This document shows positions 1 through 7,540 of a stretch of 64,000 nt of DNA, one piece after another. The stretch covers positions 238,998 through 302,997 of the forward strand of contig CAXBIQ010000002.1 in NCBI GenBank assembly GCA_963975935.1. The letters are read 5' to 3'. Made by a program: the position numbers and the translations under genes. This DNA is from Planktosalinus sp963975935. GTDB taxonomy: Bacteria; Bacteroidota; Bacteroidia; Flavobacteriales; Flavobacteriaceae. Every line of letters begins with the position of its first letter. Position 1 is the first letter of the stretch. The notes under the pieces were generated by a model. The model had not been told where the DNA came from and did not search any database. It saw nothing but the letters and a program-made list of their open reading frames with translations.

Positions 1-1133
1 AATTATTCTATGAAAAACACACACCGCTACCCATACCGGGCCTGAGTTTGCAGGGTAGTTTACTCGATAAAATAGCTAAAAAGGATTACCTCCTTTATGT
101 TCCATATCAAACCTTTTCATATGTTGTAAAATTTTTGAGGGAAGCCGCCCTTGATCCAAAAGTAAAGAGTATCAAGATTACCATCTACCGTCTTGCAGAA
201 GTTTCACACATTGCCAGTTCCCTTATCAATGCCAAGAAAAATGGAAAAGAAGTCACTGTCCAGATAGAATTACAGGCGCGTTTTGACGAAGAGGCAAACA
301 TTTATTATGCAGAGCAAATGCAGGATGAGGGCATCAATTTAATTTTTGGGGTACAGGGCCTTAAGGTTCACTGCAAAACCTGTATCATTGACCGACTTGA
401 AGATGGCAAGGTTGTTCGTTACGGGTTTATAAGTACCGGAAACTTTAACGAGCAAACGGCAAGGCTCTATACAGATTATACTTTGTTTACATCAGACCCT
501 AAATTGATGAAAGAAATCAATAAAGTATTTGATTTTTTCCAGATCAATTACAAGATAAAAAAATACCGTCATTTATTGGTTTCTCCTCATTATACCAGAA
601 ATGCATTGTATTCCTTAATAAATACTGAGATTGAAAATGCACAAAAAAACAAACCTGCCAGCATCCAACTAAAGCTAAACAGTCTTTCTGATTATCCAAT
701 GATTGATAAGCTTTATGAGGCAAGTAATGCCGGTGTAAAAATCAAAATGATTGTTCGCGGCATTTGTTGTTTGATTCCCGGAATAAAAGGGCTGAGCGAA
801 AATATTGAAGTAATAAGTATTGTAGATAAATTTTTAGAACATCCAAGATTGTATATATTTGAAAATGGGGGCAATCCAAAATACTATATCTCGTCAGCAG
901 ATTTTATGACCCGAAACCTGGATACCCGGGTGGAAATTTCCTGTCCCATTTACGATAAAGACATTCAGCAGGAACTTCAGGAAACCTTTGATATTTGCTG
1001 GAGTGACAATGTAAAGGCGAGAATTATTTCAATTAAACAGGATAATGCATACAGGGTAAACAATAAACCCAAGCTGCGCTCACAAATAGAAACTTATAAC
1101 TATTACGTTAAAAAACTGGAAATAAATACCTGA
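1..1133 (+). CDS. ppk1: Polyphosphate kinase 1, C-terminal part (5' end outside window)
   Basis: PPK1 reversibly transfers the ATP gamma-phosphate to a polyphosphate chain. The window opens inside the gene: the frame beginning at base 3 is open to the TGA at 1131-1133, leaving about 376 residues of the C-terminal half. Both catalytic histidine contexts of the family are visible: LKVHCK (His codon 369-371, the phospho-histidine site) and EHPRLYIF (His codon 840-842). The stretch FISTGNFNE is also typical. A TTG at 48 lies in frame but is internal, not a start. The gene ends 14 bases before ppx, so the two are probably cotranscribed. Identity is very secure; only the N-terminus is missing, because of the window edge. 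Confidence 0.95.
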   Translation, partial: LFYEKHTPLPIPGLSLQGSLLDKIAKKDYLLYVPYQTFSYVVKFLREAALDPKVKSIKITIYRLAEVSHIASSLINAKKNGKEVTVQIELQARFDEEANIYYAEQMQDEGINLIFGVQGLKVHCKTCIIDRLEDGKVVRYGFISTGNFNEQTARLYTDYTLFTSDPKLMKEINKVFDFFQINYKIKKYRHLLVSPHYTRNALYSLINTEIENAQKNKPASIQLKLNSLSDYPMIDKLYEASNAGVKIKMIVRGICCLIPGIKGLSENIEVISIVDKFLEHPRLYIFENGGNPKYYISSADFMTRNLDTRVEISCPIYDKDIQQELQETFDICWSDNVKARIISIKQDNAYRVNNKPKLRSQIETYNYYVKKLEINT

Positions 1134-1147
1134 GAAAACAAGCAACT

Positions 1148-2059
1148 ATGAAGATTCAAAAATATGGTGCTATAGACATAGGTTCAAATGCAGTGAGACT
1201 GCTTATTGCTACCATTATTGAACGTGAAGATAAAGAAACGGTATTTAAGAAAACCTCATTGGTAAGGGTTCCCATTCGGTTGGGTGAAGATGTATTTCAG
1301 TATAAAAAAATATCGGAAGCAAATACAAAAAGGCTTATTGACACGATGAATGCCTTTAAATTATTAATGGACTCACATAAAGTAGTGAAATATCGTGCCT
1401 GTGCCACTTCAGCGATGCGGGAATCTGAAAACGGAAGGGAGATTGCCAAACGGGTCAAGAAAGACTCCGGTATTTCCATACAAATTATTGATGGAAATGA
1501 TGAGGCTGCCATTATCGCTTCCACAGACATCAAAGACCTTATTATGGTAGACAAAACCTTCCTGTATGTTGATGTGGGAGGCGGAAGCACAGAGTTTACA
1601 ATTTTCTCAAACGGAAAAACTATTTCCTCAAAGTCCTTTAACCTGGGAACCGTGCGCTTATTAAACAATATGGTAACAGATACCATCTGGAATGAAGTGG
1701 AGGAATGGATCAAAAAAGAAACAAAGCACTATGACAAGGTTTCACTCATAGGATCCGGTGGAAACATCAACAGCATTTTCAAGCAAAGCGGAAAGTCTGC
1801 CGGGAAGTCACTTTCATACATCTATTTAGCCAATTTCTATGAACTTATTCAGAATTATTCCTATGAAGAACGGGTGGTTGAAATGGACATGAACCCTGAC
1901 AGGGCAGACGTCATCATTCATGCCACACGCATCTATCTTTCTGCGATGAAATGGAGCAAAGCCCGTAAAATTTACGTTCCAAAAATAGGTTTGTCAGATG
2001 GTATTGTGAAAAGTCTCTACAAAGAGGAAATCGCAAAAACAATGGAAGTAAACGCTTGA
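1148..2059 (+). CDS. ppx: Exopolyphosphatase, Ppx/GppA family
   Basis: Predicted to release phosphate from the ends of polyphosphate (or to hydrolyse pppGpp; the family does both). The 303-aa protein starts with the family nucleotide-binding motif GAIDIGSNAVRLL and carries the second phosphate motif YVDVGGGSTEF near residues 138-148. It is much shorter than the 500-aa enterobacterial Ppx, having the two ASKHA domains but no C-terminal HD-like domain; this short form is usual in many bacteria. It follows ppk1 by 14 bases, so the synthetic and degradative enzymes form one operon. The ATG at 1148 directly precedes the conserved N-terminus. Confidence 0.9.
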   Translation: MKIQKYGAIDIGSNAVRLLIATIIEREDKETVFKKTSLVRVPIRLGEDVFQYKKISEANTKRLIDTMNAFKLLMDSHKVVKYRACATSAMRESENGREIAKRVKKDSGISIQIIDGNDEAAIIASTDIKDLIMVDKTFLYVDVGGGSTEFTIFSNGKTISSKSFNLGTVRLLNNMVTDTIWNEVEEWIKKETKHYDKVSLIGSGGNINSIFKQSGKSAGKSLSYIYLANFYELIQNYSYEERVVEMDMNPDRADVIIHATRIYLSAMKWSKARKIYVPKIGLSDGIVKSLYKEEIAKTMEVNA

Positions 2060-2061
2060 AA

Positions 2062-2199
2062 TTATTCTTTCTTTTTATTCCAAAAAAAACCAAGCGGCAA
2101 CCAAATGAATAAAAATAAAAATTGTCCGCTAACAAGACCATAGATAGTAACGGAAGCGGCGAGGAATACAAAAAAATAGATGAGTTGCTTTCGGGTCAT
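2062..2199 (-). CDS. Small hydrophobic protein, 45 aa, downstream of miaE
   Basis: Reading leftward from the ATG at 2199 to the TAA at 2062-2064 gives a 45-residue peptide: a basic N-terminus (MTRKQ), about 33 mostly hydrophobic residues with room for one long or two short membrane segments, and a lysine-rich tail (NKKKE). It starts 11 bases after the miaE stop on the same strand and fills the gap to the convergent ppx gene almost exactly. This spacing and the charge pattern are the reasons for calling it a gene. The sequence gives no hint of function. A small membrane protein cotranslated with miaE is an inference. Confidence 0.55.
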   Translation of the reverse strand: MTRKQLIYFFVFLAASVTIYGLVSGQFLFLFIWLPLGFFWNKKKE

Positions 2200-2210
2200 T
2201 TTAAATAAAG

Positions 2211-2792
2211 TTAACCGTGAATCTGCTCTTTCTTGCTTAGGTTTTTCATGATTTCTGCTTCAAAACTCAACAAATCCTGCCATTTTTTATTTACCTCTTC
2301 CACATTGCCATATTTTCTTGCAAAGCCCAGAAACATAGTGTAGTGATTGGCTTCAGAGACCATTAGTTTTTTATAAAAAACCCTGAGTTCCTCATCTTTG
2401 ATTTCTTCAGAAAGCAACCTGAAACGCTCGCAACTGCGGGCTTCAATCAAAGCAGCATAAAGCAGGCGGTGCACTAGTTGGGTCGTCCTGCTTCCTCCTT
2501 TTGGGAAAAAAGTATGGAGTGCAATGACATAGTCGTCTTTGCGGTCTCTCCCCAATGTCCACCCGCGTTCAAGAATCCGGTCGTGAACCATTTTAAAGTG
2601 ACTCATTTCTTCTTTTGAAAGGGCAACCATTTCCTCAACGAGTTCAGGATATTCAGGAAAACTTACAATCAAAGAAATGGCGGTCGAAGCTGCTTTTTGC
2701 TCACAGTATGCGTGGTCTGTAAGGATTTCTTCAATATTCTTTTCTACTATTTTGACCCATCTGGGGTCTGTAGGTAATTTTAATCCGAGCAT
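2211..2792 (-). CDS. miaE: tRNA-(ms2io6A37) hydroxylase MiaE
   Basis: Predicted non-haem di-iron monooxygenase that hydroxylates the isopentenyl group of 2-methylthio-N6-isopentenyladenosine at tRNA position 37. The 193-aa product has the full family length. It shows the ferritin-like four-helix pattern with two ExxH ligand motifs (EMSH near residue 63 and EANH near residue 148) and further glutamates in DHAYCEQKAA and EARSCERF. It needs the products of MiaA and MiaB, which are not in this window. The next gene on the same strand, 11 bases away, is a 45-aa membrane peptide. Upstream is a 65-bp gap to dnaX with no clear promoter box. Confidence 0.88.
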   Translation of the reverse strand: MLGLKLPTDPRWVKIVEKNIEEILTDHAYCEQKAASTAISLIVSFPEYPELVEEMVALSKEEMSHFKMVHDRILERGWTLGRDRKDDYVIALHTFFPKGGSRTTQLVHRLLYAALIEARSCERFRLLSEEIKDEELRVFYKKLMVSEANHYTMFLGFARKYGNVEEVNKKWQDLLSFEAEIMKNLSKKEQIHG

Positions 2793-2857
2793 TTTTAAAG
2801 ATGTTAGATTTTAGACATTAGATAAAAGATAGTAGTTTTAAATCTGTTTTAAAAGTA

Positions 2858-4615
2858 TTATACATCGAGGTCAAAAGACTTTTTCATCGTTTCAATGATG
2901 GGATATTTTTCTCTTAGCTTCTCAAATTTTTCACGTGTTGTGTACGCATATTTTTTTTGCTGCCCCTCATTGACTTCAATTTTGAGGGTGATACTGTGAT
3001 TATTTAGTTTTTTGGAAAGAAAATTAAGCAAAGATTGCTGTGAACGTTCCAGTTCCACCCTGATGGTTTCATTGGGGTAGGTAACATGAATAGTGCTGTG
3101 AACCGCTTCCGGCAGTACCATATCGAGGTGGGAAGCTAAAATATGTTCTCCTTTTTTTTCCAGAATACGCGCATATTCCTTCCAGGCAATTTGCAAATCA
3201 GTTTCAGTGAAATTTTCTTTGGGCAGGTCCTCTTTGTTGACGCGTTTCTTTTTCAAGTCACGTTCAAACTCATTTTTTTGCTGAATGCTTTTCAGCGAAA
3301 AAGCGGAAACTTTCTGTGCATTGCGTTCCCCCAGTGATTTGGAAGCTGTCTCAACTTCAGGGGTGGGTTTCTGCACGGGGTTGTTTTCAGCTACAGCAAC
3401 TTCAGGCTTTGCTTCTTGAATGTGTTCTTCTGCAGTTTTTTGTTGCTGCGGATTTTTTGCTTCGGCGGGCTTTTGATTGTGATCTGGGTAGGAGGGTGAG
3501 GGTTCAGCTGCTTTAGCTTCCGGTGGCATTATATAGCGTTGTGGCTTTTTTTTTTCATCACCGGAGGTAATGGAAGCCAATTGCATAAGGCATAACTCAA
3601 CCAGCAAACGCTGGTTTTTACTCGTTTTGTACTTAAGGTCACAATCGTTTGCAAGTTCAATGGCTTTTAATAGAAAAGCAGTTTCAGCTTTTTGCGATTG
3701 CTCAAAATATTTCGTTTTGATTTGTTCCCCCACTTCCAGTAAACTGATTGTTTCCTGATGTTTGCAGACCAGCAAGTCCCTGAAATGTGATGCGAGACCG
3801 GTAATAAAGTGATGACCGTCAAAACCCTTTGCTAAGATATCATCAAAAAGAACAAGCGCTCCGGGAATATTGTTTTGCAGTAACAAGTCTGTGGTTTCAA
3901 AATATGTGGTATAATCTAAAACGTTCAGGTTTTCTGTTACAGCTTCCCGTGTCAATTTATTTCCGGAAAAACTCACTACACGATCAAAGATGGAAAGTGC
4001 ATCCCGCAGGGCACCATCAGCTTTTTGGGCAATGATGTGCAAGGCATCGTCTTCTGCTTCAATACCTTCTGCTTTGGCAATTTCTGCGAGGTGTTCTTTG
4101 ATGTCTGTTACCGTAATTCTTTTGAAATCAAAAATCTGGCAACGGGACAATATTGTGGGTATGATTTTGTGCTTCTCTGTGGTTGCTAAAATAAAAATAG
4201 CGTGATTGGGCGGCTCTTCAAGTGTTTTTAAAAAGGCATTAAAAGCGGCCTGTGAGAGCATATGCACCTCATCAATTATATACACCTTGTATTTACCTGT
4301 TTGAGGCGGAATACGTACCTGATCTGTCAAACTCCTGATATCATCAACTGAGTTGTTTGATGCAGCATCGAGTTCAAAAATATTGAAGGCAAAATCTTCG
4401 TTGACATCCTGGGTGACTTTTTGGTTGATGCGCTTTGCCAGTATGCGGGCACAGGTGGTTTTTCCCACGCCTCTCGGGCCTGTAAAGAGCAGCGCTTGTG
4501 CCAGGTGATTATTTTCAATAGCATTTTCCAAAGTATTTGTAATTGCCTGTTGGCCTACAACACTTTTAAAGGTTGTGGGGCGGTATTTTCGGGCTGATAC
4601 AATGAAATGTTCCAT
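2858..4615 (-). CDS. dnaX: DNA polymerase III subunit gamma/tau
   Basis: Clamp-loader ATPase of the replisome. The 585-aa product has Walker A GPRGVGKT (residues 46-53), Walker B DEVH (115-118), sensor 1 ATTEKHK (144-150) and the arginine finger in SRC (157-159), which marks domains I-III to about residue 350. A Pro/Glu/Lys/Gln-rich linker (about 355-460) and a C-terminal domain follow. The zinc-binding cysteines normally placed between Walker A and ELDAASNN are absent, a state I associate with Bacteroidota proteins. Right at the domain III/linker border (codons 354-357) lies a run of ten A, where a one-base slip in either direction meets a stop within about ten codons (see finding). A promoter box sits at 4634-4641. 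The 4615 start is the only sensible one. Confidence 0.95.
   Translation of the reverse strand: MEHFIVSARKYRPTTFKSVVGQQAITNTLENAIENNHLAQALLFTGPRGVGKTTCARILAKRINQKVTQDVNEDFAFNIFELDAASNNSVDDIRSLTDQVRIPPQTGKYKVYIIDEVHMLSQAAFNAFLKTLEEPPNHAIFILATTEKHKIIPTILSRCQIFDFKRITVTDIKEHLAEIAKAEGIEAEDDALHIIAQKADGALRDALSIFDRVVSFSGNKLTREAVTENLNVLDYTTYFETTDLLLQNNIPGALVLFDDILAKGFDGHHFITGLASHFRDLLVCKHQETISLLEVGEQIKTKYFEQSQKAETAFLLKAIELANDCDLKYKTSKNQRLLVELCLMQLASITSGDEKKKPQRYIMPPEAKAAEPSPSYPDHNQKPAEAKNPQQQKTAEEHIQEAKPEVAVAENNPVQKPTPEVETASKSLGERNAQKVSAFSLKSIQQKNEFERDLKKKRVNKEDLPKENFTETDLQIAWKEYARILEKKGEHILASHLDMVLPEAVHSTIHVTYPNETIRVELERSQQSLLNFLSKKLNNHSITLKIEVNEGQQKKYAYTTREKFEKLREKYPIIETMKKSFDLDV
3546..3555 (-). other. 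A10 homopolymer in dnaX, candidate slippage/frameshift site
   Basis: On the coding strand the codons GAA AAA AAA AAG (residues 354-357) form ten consecutive A. One added base gives a product ending at residue 367 with TAA; one lost base gives a product ending at residue 361 with TAA. Both would remove the tau-specific linker and C-terminal domain while leaving domains I-III. In Thermus thermophilus an A9 run in dnaX is known to make gamma by transcriptional slippage. The function here is inference from position and stop placement. Confidence 0.45.
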
Positions 4616-4633
4616 AGGGGAAATTGCTTAAAG

Positions 4634-4641
4634 CAAAGATA
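4634..4641 (-). promoter_or_regulatory. Probable dnaX promoter -7 box
   Basis: The minus strand reads TATCTTTG, an exact match to the Bacteroidota -7 consensus TAnnTTTG, ending 19 bases before the dnaX ATG. Transcription would start near 4627, giving a very short leader. No clear TTTG -33 box is seen. Confidence 0.5.
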
Positions 4642-4708
4642 CATATTGAAATATTTTTCTTTGAATGTATCTATTATTTTTTCTGAATAGATATTAACAA
4701 CTATGTTG

Positions 4709-4716
4709 TAACTTTG
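4709..4716 (+). promoter_or_regulatory. Probable rnpB promoter -7 box
   Basis: TAACTTTG matches TAnnTTTG exactly. A start about 5-8 bases downstream would fall on the first strand of RNase P helix P1 (GCAAACT at 4721), as expected for a stable RNA with no leader. Confidence 0.55.
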
Positions 4717-4718
4717 CA

Positions 4719-5032
4719 GCGCAAACTGACTTATCGCTGTTCGCCTTGAGCGAATGGAGGAAAGTCCGGACACCACAGAGCAGCATAGCGGGTAACACCC
4801 GTCGTTCGCCGTCCGGCGAAAAGGACAAGTGCAACAGAAAGAATGTACAGGTAATGCTGTAGTGAAATCAGGTAAACTCTATGCGGTGCAATGCCACGTA
4901 AACCAGTGCTTGAGGGTTGCTCGCCCGATGCTGGAGGGTAGGCAGATAGACCCCAACAGTAATGTTGGGGCCAGATAAATGATAAGTATCCGCCGAACGG
5001 CGGAAGACAGAATCCGGCTTACAGGTTTGCTT
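4719..5032 (+). ncRNA. rnpB: RNase P RNA, bacterial type A
   Basis: Catalytic RNA of RNase P, which trims 5' leaders from pre-tRNA. The conserved 5' core GAGGAAAGTCCGGAC begins at 4757 and is followed by CACCACAGAGCAG. The conserved 3' core AGATAAATGATAAG begins at 4973, and AGAATCCGGCTTACAG at 5009-5024. Helix P1 can be paired between GCAAACT (4721-4727) and GGTTTGC (5024-5030), which sets the ends. Stems such as ACCCCAAC/GTTGGGGC (about 4959-4972) are plain. Length near 314 is normal. It is divergent from dnaX and ends at a strong intrinsic terminator. Ends are uncertain by a few bases. Confidence 0.95.
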
Positions 5033-5041
5033 TCAGATATA

Positions 5042-5087
5042 ATTCCCGTCAGTGTGCTTATGGCACATGGCGGGATTATTATTTTTT
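5042..5087 (+). terminator. rnpB intrinsic terminator
   Basis: CCCGTCAGTGTGC pairs with GCACATGGCGGG around a short loop (one bulged G, one G-U pair), followed by a T-rich tract ATTATTATTTTTT. The tract overlaps the stop codon of the convergent gene at 5079-5246, so the hairpin may serve both directions. Confidence 0.85.
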
Positions 5088-5246
5088 AAGAGCTTCTATT
5101 TCGTCGAGTACCGCCTGGGCTTCTGCTTGTTTTTTATCACTGGCAGCCCGGTTGGTTTTTGAGAGTTCAAATGATTCTTTTAAGAGGTTTTTGTACTTTG
5201 CCTGAAGGATTTCTTCTTTACTTTTCTTTTTAAACAGTCCAAACAT
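5079..5246 (-). CDS. Small Lacal_2735-family-like protein, 55 aa
   Basis: From the ATG at 5246 to the TAA at 5079-5081 the minus strand encodes 55 residues beginning MFGLFKKKSKEE and continuing as one highly charged, probably helical or coiled-coil segment (QAKYKNLLKESFELSKTNRA). From memory this matches the small flavobacterial family called Lacal_2735, whose function is unknown; I could not check it. Expression is supported by a promoter-like pair upstream (TTG at 5283-5285, 20-bp spacer, TATCTTTA at 5255-5262). Its stop codon lies in the T-tract of the rnpB terminator. No membrane segment or signal peptide is visible. Confidence 0.75.
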   Translation of the reverse strand: MFGLFKKKSKEEILQAKYKNLLKESFELSKTNRAASDKKQAEAQAVLDEIEALKK

Positions 5247-5254
5247 TTTTCTTT

Positions 5255-5285
5255 TAAAGATACTTTACAGAAAAAGGATGGTCAA
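5255..5285 (-). promoter_or_regulatory. Probable promoter of the 55-aa gene
   Basis: On the minus strand TTTTTG (TTG at 5285-5283) is followed after 20 bases by TATCTTTA (5262-5255), one base away from TAnnTTTG. It ends 9 bases before the ATG at 5246. Confidence 0.45.
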
Positions 5286-5295
5286 AAATTTAACA

Positions 5296-5490
5296 TCAAT
5301 TTTGGCTTTTATCAACGCTGCAATTTCCGGCAGCACATCCAAAACCAAAGAGACCCATGCCGGTTATATAGATTCCCAGTAAAATACCAATGGGCTGGTT
5401 ATCCATAATGGTGTGAAGTAATAATATCATACCAATAATTAGAAACACAGAGCGTTGCATATTCCAGCCGGAAAGCAATCGTCTTTTCAT
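5296..5490 (-). CDS. DUF2892/YgaP-type small membrane protein, 64 aa
   Basis: A 64-residue protein with a basic N-terminus (MKRRLLSGWNMQR), two hydrophobic helices (about residues 14-27 and 31-50) and a glycine/cysteine-rich end GFGCAAGNC. This layout resembles the DUF2892/YgaP transmembrane module that is often fused to or encoded beside a rhodanese domain. Here it is separate: its ATG at 5490 lies one base after the stop of the second rhodanese gene. This suggests that the two rhodaneses act at the membrane together with it, for example in sulfur transfer. That role is inference. Confidence 0.65.
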   Translation of the reverse strand: MKRRLLSGWNMQRSVFLIIGMILLLHTIMDNQPIGILLGIYITGMGLFGFGCAAGNCSVDKSQN

Positions 5491-5491
5491 A

Positions 5492-5806
5492 TTATAATTT
5501 GTTTTTCAGGCTTTGCCATGAACCGGCATTGTATACGTTGCTGTATCCATTTGACTTTAATATGCTTTTTGCACTGCCACTTCTCATTCCAGAGGCACAG
5601 CAAAGTAAATAGGCTTTTTCTTTGTCTTTAAAGTGTTTCAGGTTACTATTAAGCGTGTTCAAGGGAATGTTTTTGGATCCTTTGATATGACCGGAAGCAA
5701 ATTCTCCTTTGGTCCTGACATCCATGATTTCTGCACCTTGATTGACCAATGCTTTGTAATCTGTTTTTGGACTCATTCTAAAGAGGTTTTTTATAAATGG
5801 AATCAT
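5492..5806 (-). CDS. Rhodanese-like domain protein (second of tandem pair)
   Basis: A 104-aa single-domain rhodanese, a carrier of persulfide sulfur on one cysteine. The active loop is CCASGMRSG and the family motif MDVRTKGEFASGHIKGSKNIP is clear. The frame extends upstream to 5869, but that would overlap the preceding gene by 58 bases. The ATG at 5806 (MIPFIKNLF) starts 5 bases after the preceding stop and gives the usual length, so I chose it; an ATG at 5776 (MSPKTDY) is also possible. It is sandwiched between another rhodanese and a DUF2892-like membrane protein in one operon. Confidence 0.85.
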   Translation of the reverse strand: MIPFIKNLFRMSPKTDYKALVNQGAEIMDVRTKGEFASGHIKGSKNIPLNTLNSNLKHFKDKEKAYLLCCASGMRSGSAKSILKSNGYSNVYNAGSWQSLKNKL

Positions 5807-5811
5807 AAGAA

Positions 5812-6093
5812 TTAAACGTTTAGAGATTGATAATAGTTTACATCCATCCAGGAACCTGCATTTATGCATTCAAACCCTTGACTGCTGAGAAATTGAGCGG
5901 CGATTCCACTTCTGTTGCCTGAAGCGCAACAAAGGAGAACAGGGGTTTTCAGTGTTTTAAATTCGTCAACCCTGTTTTGAAGTTCTTGCAAAGGAATATT
6001 TATGGACCCGGAAACGTGCCCGCCACTAAATTCTTGGTTTGTTCGCACATCTACAATAGGTGCGTCATCTCTTATGAGTTTTTCAATATTCAT
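5812..6093 (-). CDS. Rhodanese-like domain protein (first of tandem pair)
   Basis: A 93-aa rhodanese domain with no signal peptide. It shows VDVRTNQEFSGGHVSGSINIP and the active loop CCASGNRSG, whose first or second cysteine would hold the sulfane sulfur. It is a clear paralogue of the next gene downstream, so the pair probably arose by tandem duplication. It is first in a three-gene operon with that rhodanese and a small membrane protein. The upstream 80 bp to rsmD contain no obvious promoter box. Confidence 0.87.
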   Translation of the reverse strand: MNIEKLIRDDAPIVDVRTNQEFSGGHVSGSINIPLQELQNRVDEFKTLKTPVLLCCASGNRSGIAAQFLSSQGFECINAGSWMDVNYYQSLNV

Positions 6094-6172
6094 AATTTTA
6101 GTTTTAATTATTGAGACAAAATTAATGCAACCATGGCAAACTGACAGTTACAATTGTTACATAGAAAAGAGC

Positions 6173-6709
6173 CTAGGATTCAAAAAAACTAAATACAGAA
6201 CCACCATATTTCCTGGATTCGCTATAGCCCGGTAAACTGCTTAAATCTGTGTGTTTTGAATGCTCAATGATTAAAAACCCATCATCCTTCAAGAGTGCGT
6301 GCTGCTGAACCCGTGAAACAATTTCAGCGAATTGTGTGTGATCAAAAACATAAGGGGCATCAGCAAAAATAATATCAAAAGGCTGTCTGTTTTTCTCAAG
6401 AAATGAAAAAACATCACTTTTTATTACCTGAATGTTAAACTCAAGTTCATCGCTAATTTTTTTGATGTATTGGGTGCAACCGTGATCAATATCAACGGCA
6501 GTTAGTTCTGTAGTGCCCCTGGAGGCAAACTCAAAGCTGATGTTACCTGTTCCGGCAAAAAGGTCAAGCACTGAAATGTCTGAAAAATGCACCCGGTTGT
6601 TCAGGATATTAAAAAGGCCTTCTTTGGCAAAATCAGTAGTGGGCCGCACCGGAAGATTCCTGGGGGCCATAAGTCTTTTACCTTTGTATTTTCCTGAAAT
6701 TATGCGCAT
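6173..6709 (-). CDS. rsmD: 16S rRNA (guanine(966)-N2)-methyltransferase RsmD
   Basis: S-adenosylmethionine-dependent enzyme that methylates G966 of 16S rRNA. The 178-aa product begins with the family signature MRIISGKYKGKRL and RPTTDFAKEGLFNIL, followed by the SAM-binding LDLFAGTGNISFE (about residues 48-60). The catalytic motif IV, normally DPPY or DPPF, reads DAPY here (bases near 6345-6360). This single substitution is unusual for the family but may be lineage-specific. The ATG at 6709 abuts the stop of the DUF3822 gene (6710-6712) with no gap, so the two are translationally coupled. Confidence 0.9.
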   Translation of the reverse strand: MRIISGKYKGKRLMAPRNLPVRPTTDFAKEGLFNILNNRVHFSDISVLDLFAGTGNISFEFASRGTTELTAVDIDHGCTQYIKKISDELEFNIQVIKSDVFSFLEKNRQPFDIIFADAPYVFDHTQFAEIVSRVQQHALLKDDGFLIIEHSKHTDLSSLPGYSESRKYGGSVFSFFES

Positions 6710-7540
6710 TTATAATTGAAATAATAAACTGTTGTTTTCAATGGGTTCCTGTGAAGTATTGCTTTCTAAAGTTGCAGACTTATTTTCCGAAACTGTTACA
6801 TTTCTGATATACGTATAGGCAATCTCAAAATAGGGGTCTTTTTTCTTAATATTTCCGCTAAGGTGAAGGGGGAATTCATCAGGATTTAGCGAAAGTTGCT
6901 CCGCTATAAAAAGAATATAATAAATAAAATCCTCGGGGGTGGTGTGGTAGAAACTGTTGAACAATTGTATTTTTTTTCCTTTGGTAACCAGAACATCCAT
7001 CTGTCTTTTATAGAGGTGGACAAACATTTTGATGTCGTTGTTGTTACGTTCCTGAGCGATAATACTTTCAATAAATACTGATGCAGCGTGTTTATAGGTA
7101 AATTCGCCATAGCGTTCAAAAAAATAATTATTGACATTCGTCAGGGGGACATAGACGTTAATAAGATCAAGTGTTTCAAGGGTATCATATGCCACATAGT
7201 CAGTGGGCAATAGTTTTGCATTAAAATTTAAATAATTCGCAGCTTGATCTTCATAAAATACTGCTTTGGGAACTAAAGTAAACAAGAGGTTTTGATGAAC
7301 GAGGGTAAACTCTTTGACACTTTGATTCAACTCCTCATAAGTTTCATATGCTTTTTTAATTTCAGTAAGAACTTCTTCAGGCATTAATGCGGAATCAAAA
7401 GTGATATGTTTAAAAAACACACCAGTGTGTGAATCTTCATCCTGCATTAAAAAAGAAAGTCCATTCAGGTGCACCTGAACGGACAATCGTTTTGTAGCGT
7501 TTATATCAATTTTATTGTTGTTGTTCTTCTCTGCTGTCAT
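6710..7540 (-). CDS. DUF3822 family protein
   Basis: A 276-aa soluble protein of unknown function. Sequence features (RLSVQVHLNGLSFLM near residues 18-32, LFTLVPKAVF, and a mid-protein YVPLTNVNNYFFERYGEF) fit the Bacteroidota DUF3822 family, which usually sits directly before rsmD as it does here. The fold has been thought ASKHA-like, but I see no intact nucleotide motif to support activity. It overlaps the upstream anchored protein by 29 bases and abuts rsmD, forming a three-gene operon. The gene start at 7540 is supported by an N-terminus rich in Lys and Asn that precedes the conserved part. Confidence 0.8.
   Translation of the reverse strand: MTAEKNNNNKIDINATKRLSVQVHLNGLSFLMQDEDSHTGVFFKHITFDSALMPEEVLTEIKKAYETYEELNQSVKEFTLVHQNLLFTLVPKAVFYEDQAANYLNFNAKLLPTDYVAYDTLETLDLINVYVPLTNVNNYFFERYGEFTYKHAASVFIESIIAQERNNNDIKMFVHLYKRQMDVLVTKGKKIQLFNSFYHTTPEDFIYYILFIAEQLSLNPDEFPLHLSGNIKKKDPYFEIAYTYIRNVTVSENKSATLESNTSQEPIENNSLLFQL

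Noticed and set aside
1297..1713. 138-aa minus-strand ORF opposite ppx
   Set aside because: Shadow of a conserved gene; no start signals.
3143..4205. Several plus-strand ORFs opposite dnaX
   Set aside because: Cysteine/leucine-rich shadow frames of a conserved gene; no promoter or domain.
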